From Streptomyces asoensis (GTDB lineage Bacteria; Actinomycetota; Actinomycetes; Streptomycetales; Streptomycetaceae): a stretch of 64,000 nucleotides of DNA. Location: assembly GCF_013085465.1 (NCBI RefSeq), contig NZ_CP049838.1, forward strand, positions 4,340,001-4,404,000, read 5' to 3'. Shown piece by piece: positions 26,597 through 35,855 of the stretch. The position numbers were made by a program, and so were the translations under genes. How positions within the stretch are numbered: position 1 is the stretch's first letter; the number at the start of each line of letters is the position of its first letter. A model generated the notes under the pieces. That model saw only the letters and a program-made list of their open reading frames with translations, made no database searches and was not told the origin of the DNA.

Positions 26597-28444
26597 TCAC
26601 TTGCCGTAGGCGAGCATCAGCTTCTCCTTCGTGTCGTCGTTGCCCGTCAGCCGGGTGGAGGAGAGGTAGAGGCGCCCGTCGACCCAGGCGAGGTCACGCG
26701 AGTAGAAGCCGTCCTCGATCTCGGCCGTGCTCTCGGGCAGCTGCATCAGCGTCGTCGGCGTGTGGGCGGACCCGGCCGTCGGGATGCCCACCACCCGGCC
26801 GGCCGCGTCGTACGACGGCTCGACGTAGGCGACGAGGTTGCCGCCCTCGACCTTCACCGGGAGCATCGACTCGTCGGTCGGGGACTTCACGCGCCACTTC
26901 TCCTTGCCGGTGGAGAGGTCGATCGCCACGATCTCGTTGGGACCGCTGCTCGACTCGGTCGGCAGGTAGAGCGTGTTCGCGTCGGCGGCGGTGCCCGTGC
27001 AGCCCGTGAGGTTGCGCTGGAGGAAGCCGGAGTCGCAGTCGGGCGCGAAGTCCTCGTCGAAGCCGACCTGCGAGCGGTAGGAGCCGTCCGGCTTGAACGT
27101 CGCGATGTTCCAGGTGTTCTTGTCCTCGTTGGTGCTGTAGACCACCAGCGGGTCGACGGAGTACGTCTTCGCGACCGACCAGCCCTTGTCGAACTTCTGG
27201 GTCCACCTGGCCTTGCCGGTCGCCGGGTCCAGCTCCTGGATCTCGTCGTGCTCGTTGGCCTCGGTCGCGTCGCAGGACGCCACCGCGATCAGCCGGGTGC
27301 CGCCCGCGAACGCCGTCGGGAAGCAGGCGTCGCCGTACTTCTGCTTGTCGTACAGCTTCTTGCCGGTGCGGACGTCGTACGCCGTGCCGGACTGCGAGCG
27401 GCCCACCATCAGCGTGTTGCCGGCCAGCGACAGCTCGATGCTGATGGCGCTGTCGAACAGCGCGCCGTCCGCGACCACACCCGTCCAGCCCTTGGCTCCG
27501 GTGTTGAGGTCGATCTGCTGGAGCTGGTTGCACTTGGCGCGGTCGCTGGTGCCGCTCATGTACGCCACGACGACCTTGTCGTCCGCCGTCTTCTGCGGGG
27601 TGACCGCGCAGATCTTCTGCGGAAGGGCGATGGTGTCCCAGGTGGGCTTGCCGTCGCCGATGTTGTACGCGACGACCTCCTTGTACGCCGCCTTCACGGC
27701 CGTCTTGGAGGTGATCCACATGCCCGGGGCGTCGGCGCCGGAGGCGGGCGCGTCGGGCGCCTCCTTGTACCAGAGCACCTTCGCCTCGCCGGCCTTGCGG
27801 TCCGCGTTGAAGTCCTCGGTGTCCTCGCCGCCGTCGCCGCTGCCGTCACCGGGGTTGACCGGTGCGCCGCTCGACGTGGCCTTGCCGTCGTCGCTGGGTC
27901 CGGCGACCGGCTTCTTTCCGCCCTCGTCGTCGCCGTTCGTGACCGCGAACACCGTCCCGCCGATCACCAGCAGCGCCGCCACCGCGGCCCCGACCACCAG
28001 CGCGGGCCGCCCCTTGAAGGGGTTGCGCCCGCCCGGCGGCGTACCGGGAGCGCCGGGCGCGCCGGGGAACTGGGGCGGCTGCGGATAGCCGTAACCGGGC
28101 TGCTGACCGTAGGGCCCGCTCGGCTGGGCGTAGGGCCCCGGCTGGGCATAGGGGCCGGACTGTCCGGGCTGGCCGGGCTGGCCGTAGGGGCCCGGCTGCT
28201 GGGGCTGACCGTAGGGACCGGGCTGCGGCGGCTGACCGTACGGGCCGGGCTGCGGCGGCTGTTGCTGCGGATAGCCGTAACCGGGCTGCGGCGGCTGGGC
28301 GGGCGGGCCCTGGGGCGGCTGCGGCGGCATCTGGGGTGCGCCGAAGCCACCCTGTGGCGGCTGCGGCGCCTGTGGCTGTTGCGGCTGGTCCTGCGGTGCT
28401 CCGAAACCACCCTGCTGCGGCGGCTGATTGGGCGGCTGAGCCAT
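26597..28444 (-). CDS. Membrane-anchored PQQ-like beta-propeller protein with Pro/Gln/Tyr-rich tail (paralogue 1)
   Basis: The 615 residues have the same plan as the next gene: a cytosolic tail of about 140 residues ([38 protein letters not shown] repeats), one helix (PALVVGAAVAALLVIGGTVFAV), a charged linker, and an outside beta-propeller (GDGKPTWDTIALPQKIC, NTGAKGWTGVV, GTAYDVRTGKKLYDKQ, ATGKARWTQKFDKGW). Paired cysteines recur (KICAVT, ACFP, ASCD). It is the first gene of the pair, so the duplication is in tandem. The function is unknown; a sensor or scaffold at the membrane fits the layout. Confidence 0.85.
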   Translation of the reverse strand: MAQPPNQPPQQGGFGAPQDQPQQPQAPQPPQGGFGAPQMPPQPPQGPPAQPPQPGYGYPQQQPPQPGPYGQPPQPGPYGQPQQPGPYGQPGQPGQSGPYAQPGPYAQPSGPYGQQPGYGYPQPPQFPGAPGAPGTPPGGRNPFKGRPALVVGAAVAALLVIGGTVFAVTNGDDEGGKKPVAGPSDDGKATSSGAPVNPGDGSGDGGEDTEDFNADRKAGEAKVLWYKEAPDAPASGADAPGMWITSKTAVKAAYKEVVAYNIGDGKPTWDTIALPQKICAVTPQKTADDKVVVAYMSGTSDRAKCNQLQQIDLNTGAKGWTGVVADGALFDSAISIELSLAGNTLMVGRSQSGTAYDVRTGKKLYDKQKYGDACFPTAFAGGTRLIAVASCDATEANEHDEIQELDPATGKARWTQKFDKGWSVAKTYSVDPLVVYSTNEDKNTWNIATFKPDGSYRSQVGFDEDFAPDCDSGFLQRNLTGCTGTAADANTLYLPTESSSGPNEIVAIDLSTGKEKWRVKSPTDESMLPVKVEGGNLVAYVEPSYDAAGRVVGIPTAGSAHTPTTLMQLPESTAEIEDGFYSRDLAWVDGRLYLSSTRLTGNDDTKEKLMLAYGK

Positions 28445-28505
28445 CAGCGTGTTCCCCCTATGTCACTGGTTTTTAGCCACGCCCCCAGGTCAGTGACCCG
28501 CCCGG

Positions 28506-28534
28506 AGCCGTCCTCAGAAAGTTCTCAGACGGCT
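28506..28534 (-). terminator. Hairpin downstream of the ABC-F gene
   Basis: AGCCGTC (28506-28512) pairs with GACGGCT (28528-28534); an inner AGAA/TTCT pairing can extend it. It is about 100 bases past the ABC-F stop. Between it and the propeller-gene start there is another spaced repeat, GTCACTG (28462-28468) with CAGTGAC (28491-28497), that may be an operator. Confidence 0.5.
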
Positions 28535-28635
28535 CTTTCTATCACCCGTGACGGACGGCTCCCGGGGGCGATCCACCCCTGTTCCCAAGGGAGGACCGGC
28601 CCGTGATGCCGTCGTTATGCGCCTTCACGCACCCT

Positions 28636-30441
28636 TCACGCGTCCTCGGCGAGTTCCAGCCACCGCAGTTCCAGTTCCTCGCGCTCGCCCACCAATTCCC
28701 GCAGCTCGGCGTCGAGTTCGGCGACCTTCCCGAAGTCGGTGGCGTTGTCCGCGATCCGGGCGTGCAGCTTGGACTCCTTCTCGGAGACCTTGTCCAACTG
28801 CCGCTCGATCTTCTGGAGTTCCTTCTTGGCGGCGCGCTGGTCGGCGGCGCTCTTCTCGGTCGCGGGCTTCGCGACGGCCGCCGGAGCCGAGGCGGCCGCG
28901 GTCTCCTCCATGCGCTGCCGGCGCTCGATGTACTCGTCGATGCCGCGCGGGAGCATCCGCAGGGCGGCGTCGCCGAGGAGGGCGAAGACCCGGTCCGTGG
29001 TCCGCTCGACGAAGAAGCGGTCGTGGGAGATGACGATCATCGAGCCCGGCCAGCCGTCGAGGAGGTCCTCGAGCTGGGTGAGGGTCTCGATGTCGAGGTC
29101 GTTGGTGGGCTCGTCGAGGAAGAGGACGTTGGGCTCGTCCATGAGGAGGCGCAGGATCTGGAGGCGGCGGCGCTCACCGCCCGACAGGTCCCCGACCGGC
29201 GTCCACTGCTTGTCCTTGTTGAAGCCGAACGTCTCGCACAGCTGCCCCGCGGTCAGTTCGCGCCCCTTGCCCAGGTCGACGCGCTCACGCACCTGCTGGA
29301 CGGCCTCCAGGACCCGCAGACCGGGGTCGAGCTCGCCGACCTCCTGGGAGAGATAGGCGAGCTTGACGGTCTTGCCGACGACGACACGGCCGGCCACCGG
29401 CTGCACCTCGCCGCCGGTGCGGGCGGCCTCGGCCAGGGCCCGCAGCAGCGAGGTCTTGCCGGCGCCGTTGACGCCGACCAGGCCGATGCGGTCACCGGGA
29501 CCGAGGTGCCAGGTGATGTGCTTGAGCAGCACCTTGGGACCGGCCTGGACGGTGACGTCCTCGAGGTCGAAGACCGTCCTGCCGAGGCGTGAGGACGCGA
29601 ACTTCATCAGCTCGCTGCTGTCGCGGGGCGGCGGCACGTCCTTGATGAGCTCGTTGGCCGCCTCGACGCGGAACCGCGGCTTGGACGTCCGCGCGGGCGC
29701 GCCGCGGCGCAGCCAGGCGAGCTCCTTGCGGACCAGGTTCTGCCGCTTGACCTCCTCGGTCGCGGCGATGCGCTCACGCTCCGCGCGCGCGAAGACGTAG
29801 TCGGAGTAGCCGCCCTCGTACTCGTGGACGTCGCCGCGCTGCACGTCCCACATGCGGGTGCAGACCTGGTCGAGGAACCAGCGGTCGTGGGTGACGCAGA
29901 CGAGCGCGGAGCGGCGCTCGCGCAGATGCCGGGCCAGCCAGGAGATGCCCTCGACGTCGAGGTGGTTGGTCGGCTCGTCCAGGACGATCAGGTCCTGCTC
30001 CTCGATCAGCAGCTTGGCGAGCGCGATCCGACGGCGCTCACCGCCGGAGAGCGGACCGATGACGGTGTCCAGGCCCTGCGGGAACCCGGGCAGGTCGAGC
30101 CCGCCGAAGAGCCCGGTGAGCACGTCCCTGACCTTGGCGTTGCCGGCCCACTCGTGGTCGGCCATGTCCCGGATGACCTCGTGCCGGACGGTCGCGGCCG
30201 AGTCGAGCGAGTCGTGCTGGGTGAGTACGCCCAGGCGTACCCCGCCGGAGTGCGTGACCCGGCCGGAGTCCGTCTCCTCCAGCTTGGCGAGCATGCGGAT
30301 CAGCGTGGTCTTCCCGTCGCCGTTGCGGCCGACGACGCCGATCCGGTCCCCTTCGGACACGCCGAGCGAGATGCCGTCGAGGAGGGTACGGGTTCCGTAC
30401 ACCTTGCTGACGTTCTCGACATTGACCAGATTGACGGCCAT
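28636..30441 (-). CDS. ABC-F family ATPase (Uup/Ettα-like ribosome-associated)
   Basis: The 601-residue soluble protein has two ABC cassettes. The first has Walker A GRNGDGKTT, signature LSGGERRR and Walker B LIVLDEPTNHLD; the second has GVNGAGKTS, LSGGERRRLQ and VLFLDEPTNDLD. A linker rich in Arg and Lys joins them and a coiled C-terminal tail (KKELQKIERQLDKVSEKESK) ends it, as in Uup. No membrane part exists, so it is not a transporter. ABC-F proteins act on ribosomes; antibiotic resistance is possible, but housekeeping Uup fits the tail better. AGGAG precedes the ATG. Confidence 0.9.
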   Translation of the reverse strand: MAVNLVNVENVSKVYGTRTLLDGISLGVSEGDRIGVVGRNGDGKTTLIRMLAKLEETDSGRVTHSGGVRLGVLTQHDSLDSAATVRHEVIRDMADHEWAGNAKVRDVLTGLFGGLDLPGFPQGLDTVIGPLSGGERRRIALAKLLIEEQDLIVLDEPTNHLDVEGISWLARHLRERRSALVCVTHDRWFLDQVCTRMWDVQRGDVHEYEGGYSDYVFARAERERIAATEEVKRQNLVRKELAWLRRGAPARTSKPRFRVEAANELIKDVPPPRDSSELMKFASSRLGRTVFDLEDVTVQAGPKVLLKHITWHLGPGDRIGLVGVNGAGKTSLLRALAEAARTGGEVQPVAGRVVVGKTVKLAYLSQEVGELDPGLRVLEAVQQVRERVDLGKGRELTAGQLCETFGFNKDKQWTPVGDLSGGERRRLQILRLLMDEPNVLFLDEPTNDLDIETLTQLEDLLDGWPGSMIVISHDRFFVERTTDRVFALLGDAALRMLPRGIDEYIERRQRMEETAAASAPAAVAKPATEKSAADQRAAKKELQKIERQLDKVSEKESKLHARIADNATDFGKVAELDAELRELVGEREELELRWLELAEDA

Positions 30442-30818
30442 TTCTCTCCTGCCACGGGGGATGCTCGACCCTCCAGGGTAGTCGGCGCGACCGACACCCT
30501 CGGGTGCCCGGCTTCTTTCGCGGTCATGAGGGCGTCAGCGGCTTCCGGCAGAGCGCGCGATCGTCGTGCGCGCCGTCCACGAACGGCGCGTGCGCGAGCT
30601 GCTCACGCCCCCGGCTGTCGGCGTACGGACGCTGCCTCCGGCCGCGCGACGAACGGTTGCGCGCGCCGGGCGGACACCGCCTCGCGCACGCCGGAGCGGA
30701 CCGGGGCGCGGGCCGGGGCGCGGGGCACGGACCGGGGCGCGGACCGGACACAGGCGCGGACACAAGCGCGGGCGCGCCAGGCCGCCGGACGGGATCGTCT
30801 CCCCGGCTCGGAAAGGTC
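30442..30818. other. 377-base GC-rich intergenic region with simple repeats
   Basis: No credible gene is seen between the ABC-F start and the end of the ankyrin/HEAT gene. The region has an inverted repeat CGCGCCGT (30569-30576) / ACGGCGCG (30583-30590) and a low-complexity run of GGGGCGCGG and CGGACCGG words around 30700-30780. The ABC-F promoter must be in it. Confidence 0.5.
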
Positions 30819-32201
30819 CTACTCGGAAGGATCCGACTCGGAAAGCTCCGGCTCGGAGGCCCTCGGTCCGGAGACACTCGGTCCGGAAAGCCTCGGCTCG
30901 GAGACCTCCGGGTGGTTCTCCTCGTAGCGCCATATCGCCCGCACAAGGCCGGAATCCGGCCAGCCGTCGGCGTCGAGGGGCCGCAGCCCGCGCTCGGCGG
31001 CCACACAGCGCGGGTCATCGCGCTGCGCGAGCCCGTAGGCGGCGTGCACCCGGGTGTCCCGCAGCTCGTCGTCGAGGAGTCCGGCGAGCACGTCGGTGAC
31101 GCCGGGCGCCTCCGCGGGGCAGTGCGCCAGCCAGTGGACCGCGCGCTCGCGCACCCTGGGGTCGGCATCGCGCGCCAGCGCGTACAGGACGTCGAGCTTC
31201 TCGCGCTGCACGCGCGCGCATGCGGCTTCCGGTCTCAGGGTGTCGGGCACCTCCAGGCGTACGCGCGGGTCGGGATGACCGGCGTACGACAGACCGACGG
31301 GCTCGATGATCTCCCCGTTCCCGTCCGAGTCGCCCTCCTCGCTCAGCCCGGACAGCACCAGGGCGAGCACCTCGGGGTCCGGTTCCTCCAGGGCCCAGGG
31401 CAGGAACACCGCGGGCGCGGGTTTGTCGACCTCGGCCGACGGCCGCGCGAACAGGCTGCCGAACCCGATGACGAGGCACCGCAGCACATCCGCGGCGAAG
31501 AGGCGGCGCAGCCGGTCGGGATGCGCGCTCAGCGCCTGGGCGGCGGCCCAGGTCTCCTCGTCCCGCCGGCCGGCGAGGAGGACGACGGAATCGGACCAGA
31601 CGTTGTGCTCCCGGTCCGGGCGGGTGAGCGCCCGCGCGAGCAGCTCGTCGAACGACGTACGGATCCGGAAGCGCTCCTCCAGCATGGTGAGGACGCCCAG
31701 GTGACCGTCCCACACGGTCTGCCCGCCGAGCGAGTGGCGCTCGTGCTCGGAGGACCAGGATTCGACCCGCACCGTGCCCCGCTCGACCGGCCCGGCCAGT
31801 CCGGTCCTGCGCCGCAGCTCGGTCTCGATGTCCGCCTCGGCCCAGTACCGCGCGCGTGCCAGCAGGTCGGCCCGCGCGTCGGCGTCGAGGCGGACGAGTT
31901 CGGGCAGCAGCCGGGCGGCCATCCAGGAGCAGCCGCCGTCCACCGCCCGGGTCAGCGCGCTGTCGCCGCCGGGCAGCCCGGGATCCCCTCCCGGGGCCCC
32001 GTCCGGCGAACGCAACGCGTCGGCGCCGGCCCTGATCAGCTCCTCGGCGACCGGTTCGTCGTAGGCCGCCACGGCCACGCAGAGCAGGGGAACGCCGTCG
32101 GCCGGGTCGCGGGCGTTCGGATCCTCCCCGCCGTCCAGCAGTTCATGAACGGCTTCGACGTCCCCCCGCCGAACGGCCGCGACCAGTTCCGCCGACCCCA
32201 T
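30819..32201 (-). CDS. Ankyrin/HEAT-repeat protein
   Basis: The 460 residues start with ankyrin-like repeats (AELVAAVRRGDVEAVHELLD, GEDPNARDPADGVPLLCVAV, about residues 1-100). HEAT-like helical repeats follow (ALSAHPDRLRRLFAADVLRC, ARDADPRVRERAVHWLAHCP, DTRVHAAYGLAQRDDPRC). It should be a binding scaffold with no enzyme motif. The C-terminus is a Ser/Glu/Pro repeat (SEPRLSGPSVSGPRASEPEL). ATG 32201 is preferred because GGAGG is seven bases ahead; ATG 32207 would be too close. The partner is unknown. Confidence 0.82.
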   Translation of the reverse strand: MGSAELVAAVRRGDVEAVHELLDGGEDPNARDPADGVPLLCVAVAAYDEPVAEELIRAGADALRSPDGAPGGDPGLPGGDSALTRAVDGGCSWMAARLLPELVRLDADARADLLARARYWAEADIETELRRRTGLAGPVERGTVRVESWSSEHERHSLGGQTVWDGHLGVLTMLEERFRIRTSFDELLARALTRPDREHNVWSDSVVLLAGRRDEETWAAAQALSAHPDRLRRLFAADVLRCLVIGFGSLFARPSAEVDKPAPAVFLPWALEEPDPEVLALVLSGLSEEGDSDGNGEIIEPVGLSYAGHPDPRVRLEVPDTLRPEAACARVQREKLDVLYALARDADPRVRERAVHWLAHCPAEAPGVTDVLAGLLDDELRDTRVHAAYGLAQRDDPRCVAAERGLRPLDADGWPDSGLVRAIWRYEENHPEVSEPRLSGPSVSGPRASEPELSESDPSE

Positions 32202-32344
32202 GCGCATGCCTCCCCCACCCCGGCCTCCTGGTGGAACCGGCCGAGGGAGCCTAGAGGGCGCCGGTCGCCCGGGGCAGCCGAATTAAACGGGCGGGGCAGT
32301 CGAACCACAGCCTGGACAGGCGCCCTACGACCGGGGCAGCCGTG

Positions 32345-33250
32345 TCACGGCCGGTCCCCGACCACCGTCGCGCCCGGTGCCGGTCCCGCCGCCACCCGCA
32401 CGCTCCGGCAGGTGCCCGACGTGCGCAGCGCCTCCGCGATCTTCGCCGCGGCGGCGGTGTCCCGGGCGAGGAAGGCGGTGGTCGGGCCCGAGCCCGAGAC
32501 GAGGGTGGCGAGGGCACCGGCCGCGTGGCCCGCGGCGAGGGTGTCGGCGAGTTCGGGGAAGAGCGACAGCGCGGCCGGCTGGAGGTCGTTGGAGACGGTG
32601 GCCGCGAGAGCGTCGGGGTCACCCTCGGCCAGGGCGTCGAGGAGGTGCCGGGAGGCCACCGGTTCGGGGATGTCCCGGCCCTGCGCCAGCCGGTCGAACT
32701 CCCGGAACACCGACGGTGTCGACAGCCCCCGTTCGGCCATCGCGAACACCCAGTGGAACGTGCCGCCGACCTCCAGCGCCGTCAGCTTCTCGCCGCGCCC
32801 GGTGCCGAGGGCCGCCCCGCCGACCAGGCTGAACGGCACATCGCTGCCCAACTCGGCGCAGATCTCGAGGAGTTCGTCACGGGTGGCGCCGGTGCCCCAC
32901 AGCGCGTCGCAGGCCAGCAGCGCGCCCGCGCCGTCCGCGCTGCCGCCCGCCATGCCCCCGGCGACGGGGATGTCCTTGGCGATGTGGAGGTGCACGTCGG
33001 GCGTACGGCCGTACCGCTCGGCCAGCGCGATCGCGGCCCGTGCCGCCAGGTTCGTACGGTCCAGGGGGACCTGGCCGGCGTCCGGGCCCTCGCAGGTGAC
33101 GCGGAGTCCGTCGGCCGGGGTCACCGTGACCTCGTCGTACAGACCGACCGCGAGGAAGACGTTCGCCAGGTCGTGGAAGCCGTCCGCGCGGGCGGCGCCC
33201 ACCGCGAGCTGCACGTTGACCTTGGCGGGCACCCGCACGGTGACGCTCAC
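32345..33250 (-). CDS. ispE: 4-diphosphocytidyl-2-C-methyl-D-erythritol kinase
   Basis: It phosphorylates CDP-ME in the non-mevalonate route to isoprenoids. The 301-residue GHMP kinase opens with [26 protein letters not shown], where the PAKVNxxLxV...DGyH pattern is diagnostic. The ATP loop is [18 protein letters not shown] and the C-terminal motif is [13 protein letters not shown]. The GTG start overlaps the ksgA stop (GTGA), so translation is coupled; the ksgA-ispE pair is conserved in actinobacteria. Confidence 0.96.
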   Translation of the reverse strand: MSVTVRVPAKVNVQLAVGAARADGFHDLANVFLAVGLYDEVTVTPADGLRVTCEGPDAGQVPLDRTNLAARAAIALAERYGRTPDVHLHIAKDIPVAGGMAGGSADGAGALLACDALWGTGATRDELLEICAELGSDVPFSLVGGAALGTGRGEKLTALEVGGTFHWVFAMAERGLSTPSVFREFDRLAQGRDIPEPVASRHLLDALAEGDPDALAATVSNDLQPAALSLFPELADTLAAGHAAGALATLVSGSGPTTAFLARDTAAAAKIAEALRTSGTCRSVRVAAGPAPGATVVGDRP

Positions 33251-34209
33251 TCGGAGTCCTTCTGCTGCGGGGATTCGAGGGACGCCGGGGACTCGAGGGA
33301 CGCCGGGGACTCGACGGACGCCGGCGGTTCGGCGGGCGTCTCCCGGTCCGGCGCGGCCTCGGCGATGCGGGCGAACTCCTCGACCGTGAGGGCCTCGCCG
33401 CGCGCCTGCGGCGAGACGCCGGCCGCCACGAGGGCCTCCTCCGCACGGGCCGCGGACCCCGCCCATCCGGCGAGCGCGGCCCGCAGGGTCTTGCGGCGCT
33501 GGGCGAACGCCGCGTCGACGACGGCGAAGACCTCGCGCCGCGACGCCGTGGTCTTGATCGGCTCGGTCCGCCGCACCAGCGACACCAGCCCGCTGTCCAC
33601 GTTCGGCGCGGGCCAGAAGACCTTGCGCCCGATGGCGCCGGCCCGCTTGACCTCGGCGTACCAGTTGGCCTTGACCGACGGCACGCCGTACACCTTCGAG
33701 CCGGGCCCGGCGGCGAGCCGGTCGGCGACCTCCGACTGGACCATGACGAGGGTGCGCTCGATGCTCGGGAAGGTCTCCAGCATGTGCAGCAGCACGGGCA
33801 CGGCCACGTTGTACGGCAGGTTCGCGACCAGCGCGGTCGGGGCGGGGCCGGGCAGTTCGGTCACCCGCATCGCGTCGGAGTGCACCAGCGCGAACCGCTC
33901 GGCGCGCTCCGGCATGCGCGCCGCGATCGTCGCGGGCAGCGCGCCGGCCAGGACGTCGTCGATCTCGACGGCCGTGACCCGGTCGGCGGTCTCCAGCAGC
34001 GCCAGGGTGAGGGAGCCGAGCCCCGGGCCGACCTCGACGACCACGTCGTCGGGCCGGACCTCCGCGGTACGGACGATACGGCGGACCGTGTTCGCGTCGA
34101 TCACGAAGTTCTGGCCGCGCTGCTTGGTGGGCCGCACGCCGAGGACCGCCGCCAGCTCACGGATGTCGGCGGGGCCCAGGAGGGCGTCGGGGGCGGGGCT
34201 GGTACTCAC
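33247..34209 (-). CDS. ksgA: 16S rRNA (adenine1518-N6/adenine1519-N6)-dimethyltransferase
   Basis: It dimethylates two adenines near the 3' end of 16S rRNA during small-subunit assembly. The 320 residues show [17 protein letters not shown] at the start, SAM motif [18 protein letters not shown], the acidic VEIDD, and the catalytic NLPYN (motif IV). The GTG at 34209 gives the expected N-terminus. A C-terminal tail of about 30 residues with a repeated [16 protein letters not shown] unit is extra to the fold. It overlaps ispE downstream and follows rpfB. Confidence 0.95.
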   Translation of the reverse strand: MSTSPAPDALLGPADIRELAAVLGVRPTKQRGQNFVIDANTVRRIVRTAEVRPDDVVVEVGPGLGSLTLALLETADRVTAVEIDDVLAGALPATIAARMPERAERFALVHSDAMRVTELPGPAPTALVANLPYNVAVPVLLHMLETFPSIERTLVMVQSEVADRLAAGPGSKVYGVPSVKANWYAEVKRAGAIGRKVFWPAPNVDSGLVSLVRRTEPIKTTASRREVFAVVDAAFAQRRKTLRAALAGWAGSAARAEEALVAAGVSPQARGEALTVEEFARIAEAAPDRETPAEPPASVESPASLESPASLESPQQKDSE

Positions 34210-34256
34210 GGGACAAGGGTACGGGGGCGCACGGACACCGTCCGCCGCCGCACCTC

Positions 34257-35741
34257 TCACCCGTGCAGCCGCGTCCCGCAGTGCGGCCAGGGACTCGCCC
34301 CGCGTCGCACGTACAGCTTCTTCGCGCGGAGCGTCTGTTCCGCCGCCGGGGCGTCCTGGGGCCGTCCGCTGCCGCCGAGGCTGTGCCAGGTGCGGGTGTC
34401 GAACTGGTACAGCCCGCCGTACGTGCCCGAGGGGTCGACCGCGTTCGGCCGGCCGCCCGACTCGCAGACCGCGAGGCCGTGCCAGTCCAGGCCGTCGGCG
34501 CCCCGCACGGAGGCCGGCAGCGGCTTCGTCCCGACCTTGACCACCTGATCGCGCGGTTCGCGCACGATCTCGTCGCGGATCCGCCGCGGTGTCTGCCGTA
34601 CGCCGTTGACGGTGCGCAGGGAGTACGTGATCCGGCGCAGGCCGGGCTGTCCGGCCCGCTCCACCACCTCCGTGCCCTTGAACAGCGAGGAGTCGTCGGT
34701 GCGGTGCACACCGAACGGGATCGCCTCCTCCCGCACCTCCTTGGTGCCGGTGATCCGCAGCACGGTGACCGTCTGCCCGTCGCGCGGGAAGCTGCCGGAC
34801 GCGACGGACGTGGTGTCCTGGCCGCGCAGGGTGATCCCGGCCGCCGCCACCGCCTCGCCCACGGTCGCCGCGTTGGTGCGGATGGTGCGGGCCCGGCCGT
34901 CGGCCATGACCGTGACCGAGCGCTCGGTGCGTACGTCCAGCGCGAGCCCCGCGCGTCCGATCGGCTGGGAGCGCGGGACGGACATGTACGCGCCCTCCGA
35001 GCGCACCCCGAGCTGCTGGAGCGCCTCCTGCACGGTGTGCGCCGTCGTCCACACCTCGTGCCGGTGTCCGTCCAGGGTGAGCCGGACGGGCCGCCCGTAG
35101 TGCACCGCGATCTCGTCGCCGCTGGTGAGGGCGGTGCCGGGGGCGGGCGCCACCACGTCGTGCGCGCCCACCCGCACGCCTTCCTCCGCGAGGAGCTCGG
35201 TCACGTCGTCGGCGAAGGTGTGCAGCGTGCGCGGCTTGCCGTCGACGGTCAGCTCGACCGCCTTGTCCTCGGCGACGAAGGCGGTGGTGCCGCCGGCCAG
35301 GAAGGCGACGACGAGTGCCTGCGGGACCAGCCGGCGGATCGTGGACTCCGGACGCTCGGCGGAGCGCGTCCTGCGCCGCCGCGCGGCCCGCCCCGCGTCC
35401 TGCCGCGGCAGCTGGGGCAGCACCGGTCCGGAGAGATGCACCGTCTCGGCGTACGGGGCGGTCCCGGTGAGCTGGACCGTCTCGGCGTACGGGGCGGTCC
35501 CCGTGAGCTGGACCGTCTCGGCGTACGGAGCGGTCTCGGTGAGCTGGACCGGCTCGGGGAGCTGGAGGGTCTCGGGAGGCTGGGGCGGTGCTTCGTACGT
35601 CTCGTACGCGGGCCGGTACGTGTCGTCGTACGTCCCGGGCGCCGCGTACACGCCGTACGCGATCGTCTCGGCGTTGTGCAGGTCGACGTACGACCCGCCG
35701 CCGCCGTACGGCTCGTACTCGGAGTACTGCGAGTTGCTCAC
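34257..35741 (-). CDS. rpfB: Resuscitation-promoting factor (RpfB type)
   Basis: This cell-wall lytic transglycosylase helps spores and dormant cells resume growth. The 494 residues have a cytosolic Tyr/Glu-rich head with a 12-residue tandem repeat, a membrane anchor ([20 protein letters not shown]), three DUF348 units ([60 protein letters not shown]), a G5 domain ([20 protein letters not shown]) and the C-terminal RPF domain ([20 protein letters not shown], catalytic Glu after Cys). This is the RpfB layout. The GTG starts 114 bases after tatD. Confidence 0.93.
   Translation of the reverse strand: MSNSQYSEYEPYGGGGSYVDLHNAETIAYGVYAAPGTYDDTYRPAYETYEAPPQPPETLQLPEPVQLTETAPYAETVQLTGTAPYAETVQLTGTAPYAETVHLSGPVLPQLPRQDAGRAARRRRTRSAERPESTIRRLVPQALVVAFLAGGTTAFVAEDKAVELTVDGKPRTLHTFADDVTELLAEEGVRVGAHDVVAPAPGTALTSGDEIAVHYGRPVRLTLDGHRHEVWTTAHTVQEALQQLGVRSEGAYMSVPRSQPIGRAGLALDVRTERSVTVMADGRARTIRTNAATVGEAVAAAGITLRGQDTTSVASGSFPRDGQTVTVLRITGTKEVREEAIPFGVHRTDDSSLFKGTEVVERAGQPGLRRITYSLRTVNGVRQTPRRIRDEIVREPRDQVVKVGTKPLPASVRGADGLDWHGLAVCESGGRPNAVDPSGTYGGLYQFDTRTWHSLGGSGRPQDAPAAEQTLRAKKLYVRRGASPWPHCGTRLHG
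35441..35548 (-). repeat. Three 36-bp tandem repeats inside rpfB
   Basis: Units 35441-35476, 35477-35512 and 35513-35548 begin CCGTCTCGGCGTACGG and differ at only a few bases. On the coding strand they encode three copies of a 12-residue unit ([12 protein letters not shown] type) in the cytosolic head of RpfB. Copy number probably varies between strains. Confidence 0.9.
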
Positions 35742-35855
35742 GCCGACACTCCAGGGGAGGGGTCCGGATCGGGCCCCCAGAACCTAGCGGAGCGACGGTC
35801 ACTCTCCAAAGTGGCGCGGCTACCGAGAGTTGTGTTCGACGGGTGTCGGGCGCGC

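Noticed and set aside
24590..28606. 1338-codon forward open frame across both propeller genes
   Set aside because: It is the complement of two real genes and their repeats; its Arg/Leu/Gly repeats mirror the Pro/Gln/Tyr tails.
30535..30933. Arg-rich reverse ORF of about 130 codons between the ABC-F and ankyrin/HEAT genes
   Set aside because: It is low-complexity Arg/Ala/Pro sequence from the GGGGCGCGG repeats and overlaps the real gene's end in another frame.
35742..35855. ydaO/c-di-AMP riboswitch ahead of the rpf gene
   Set aside because: Such a riboswitch controls rpfA-type genes in Streptomyces, but this gap is only 114 bases and I see none of its conserved elements.
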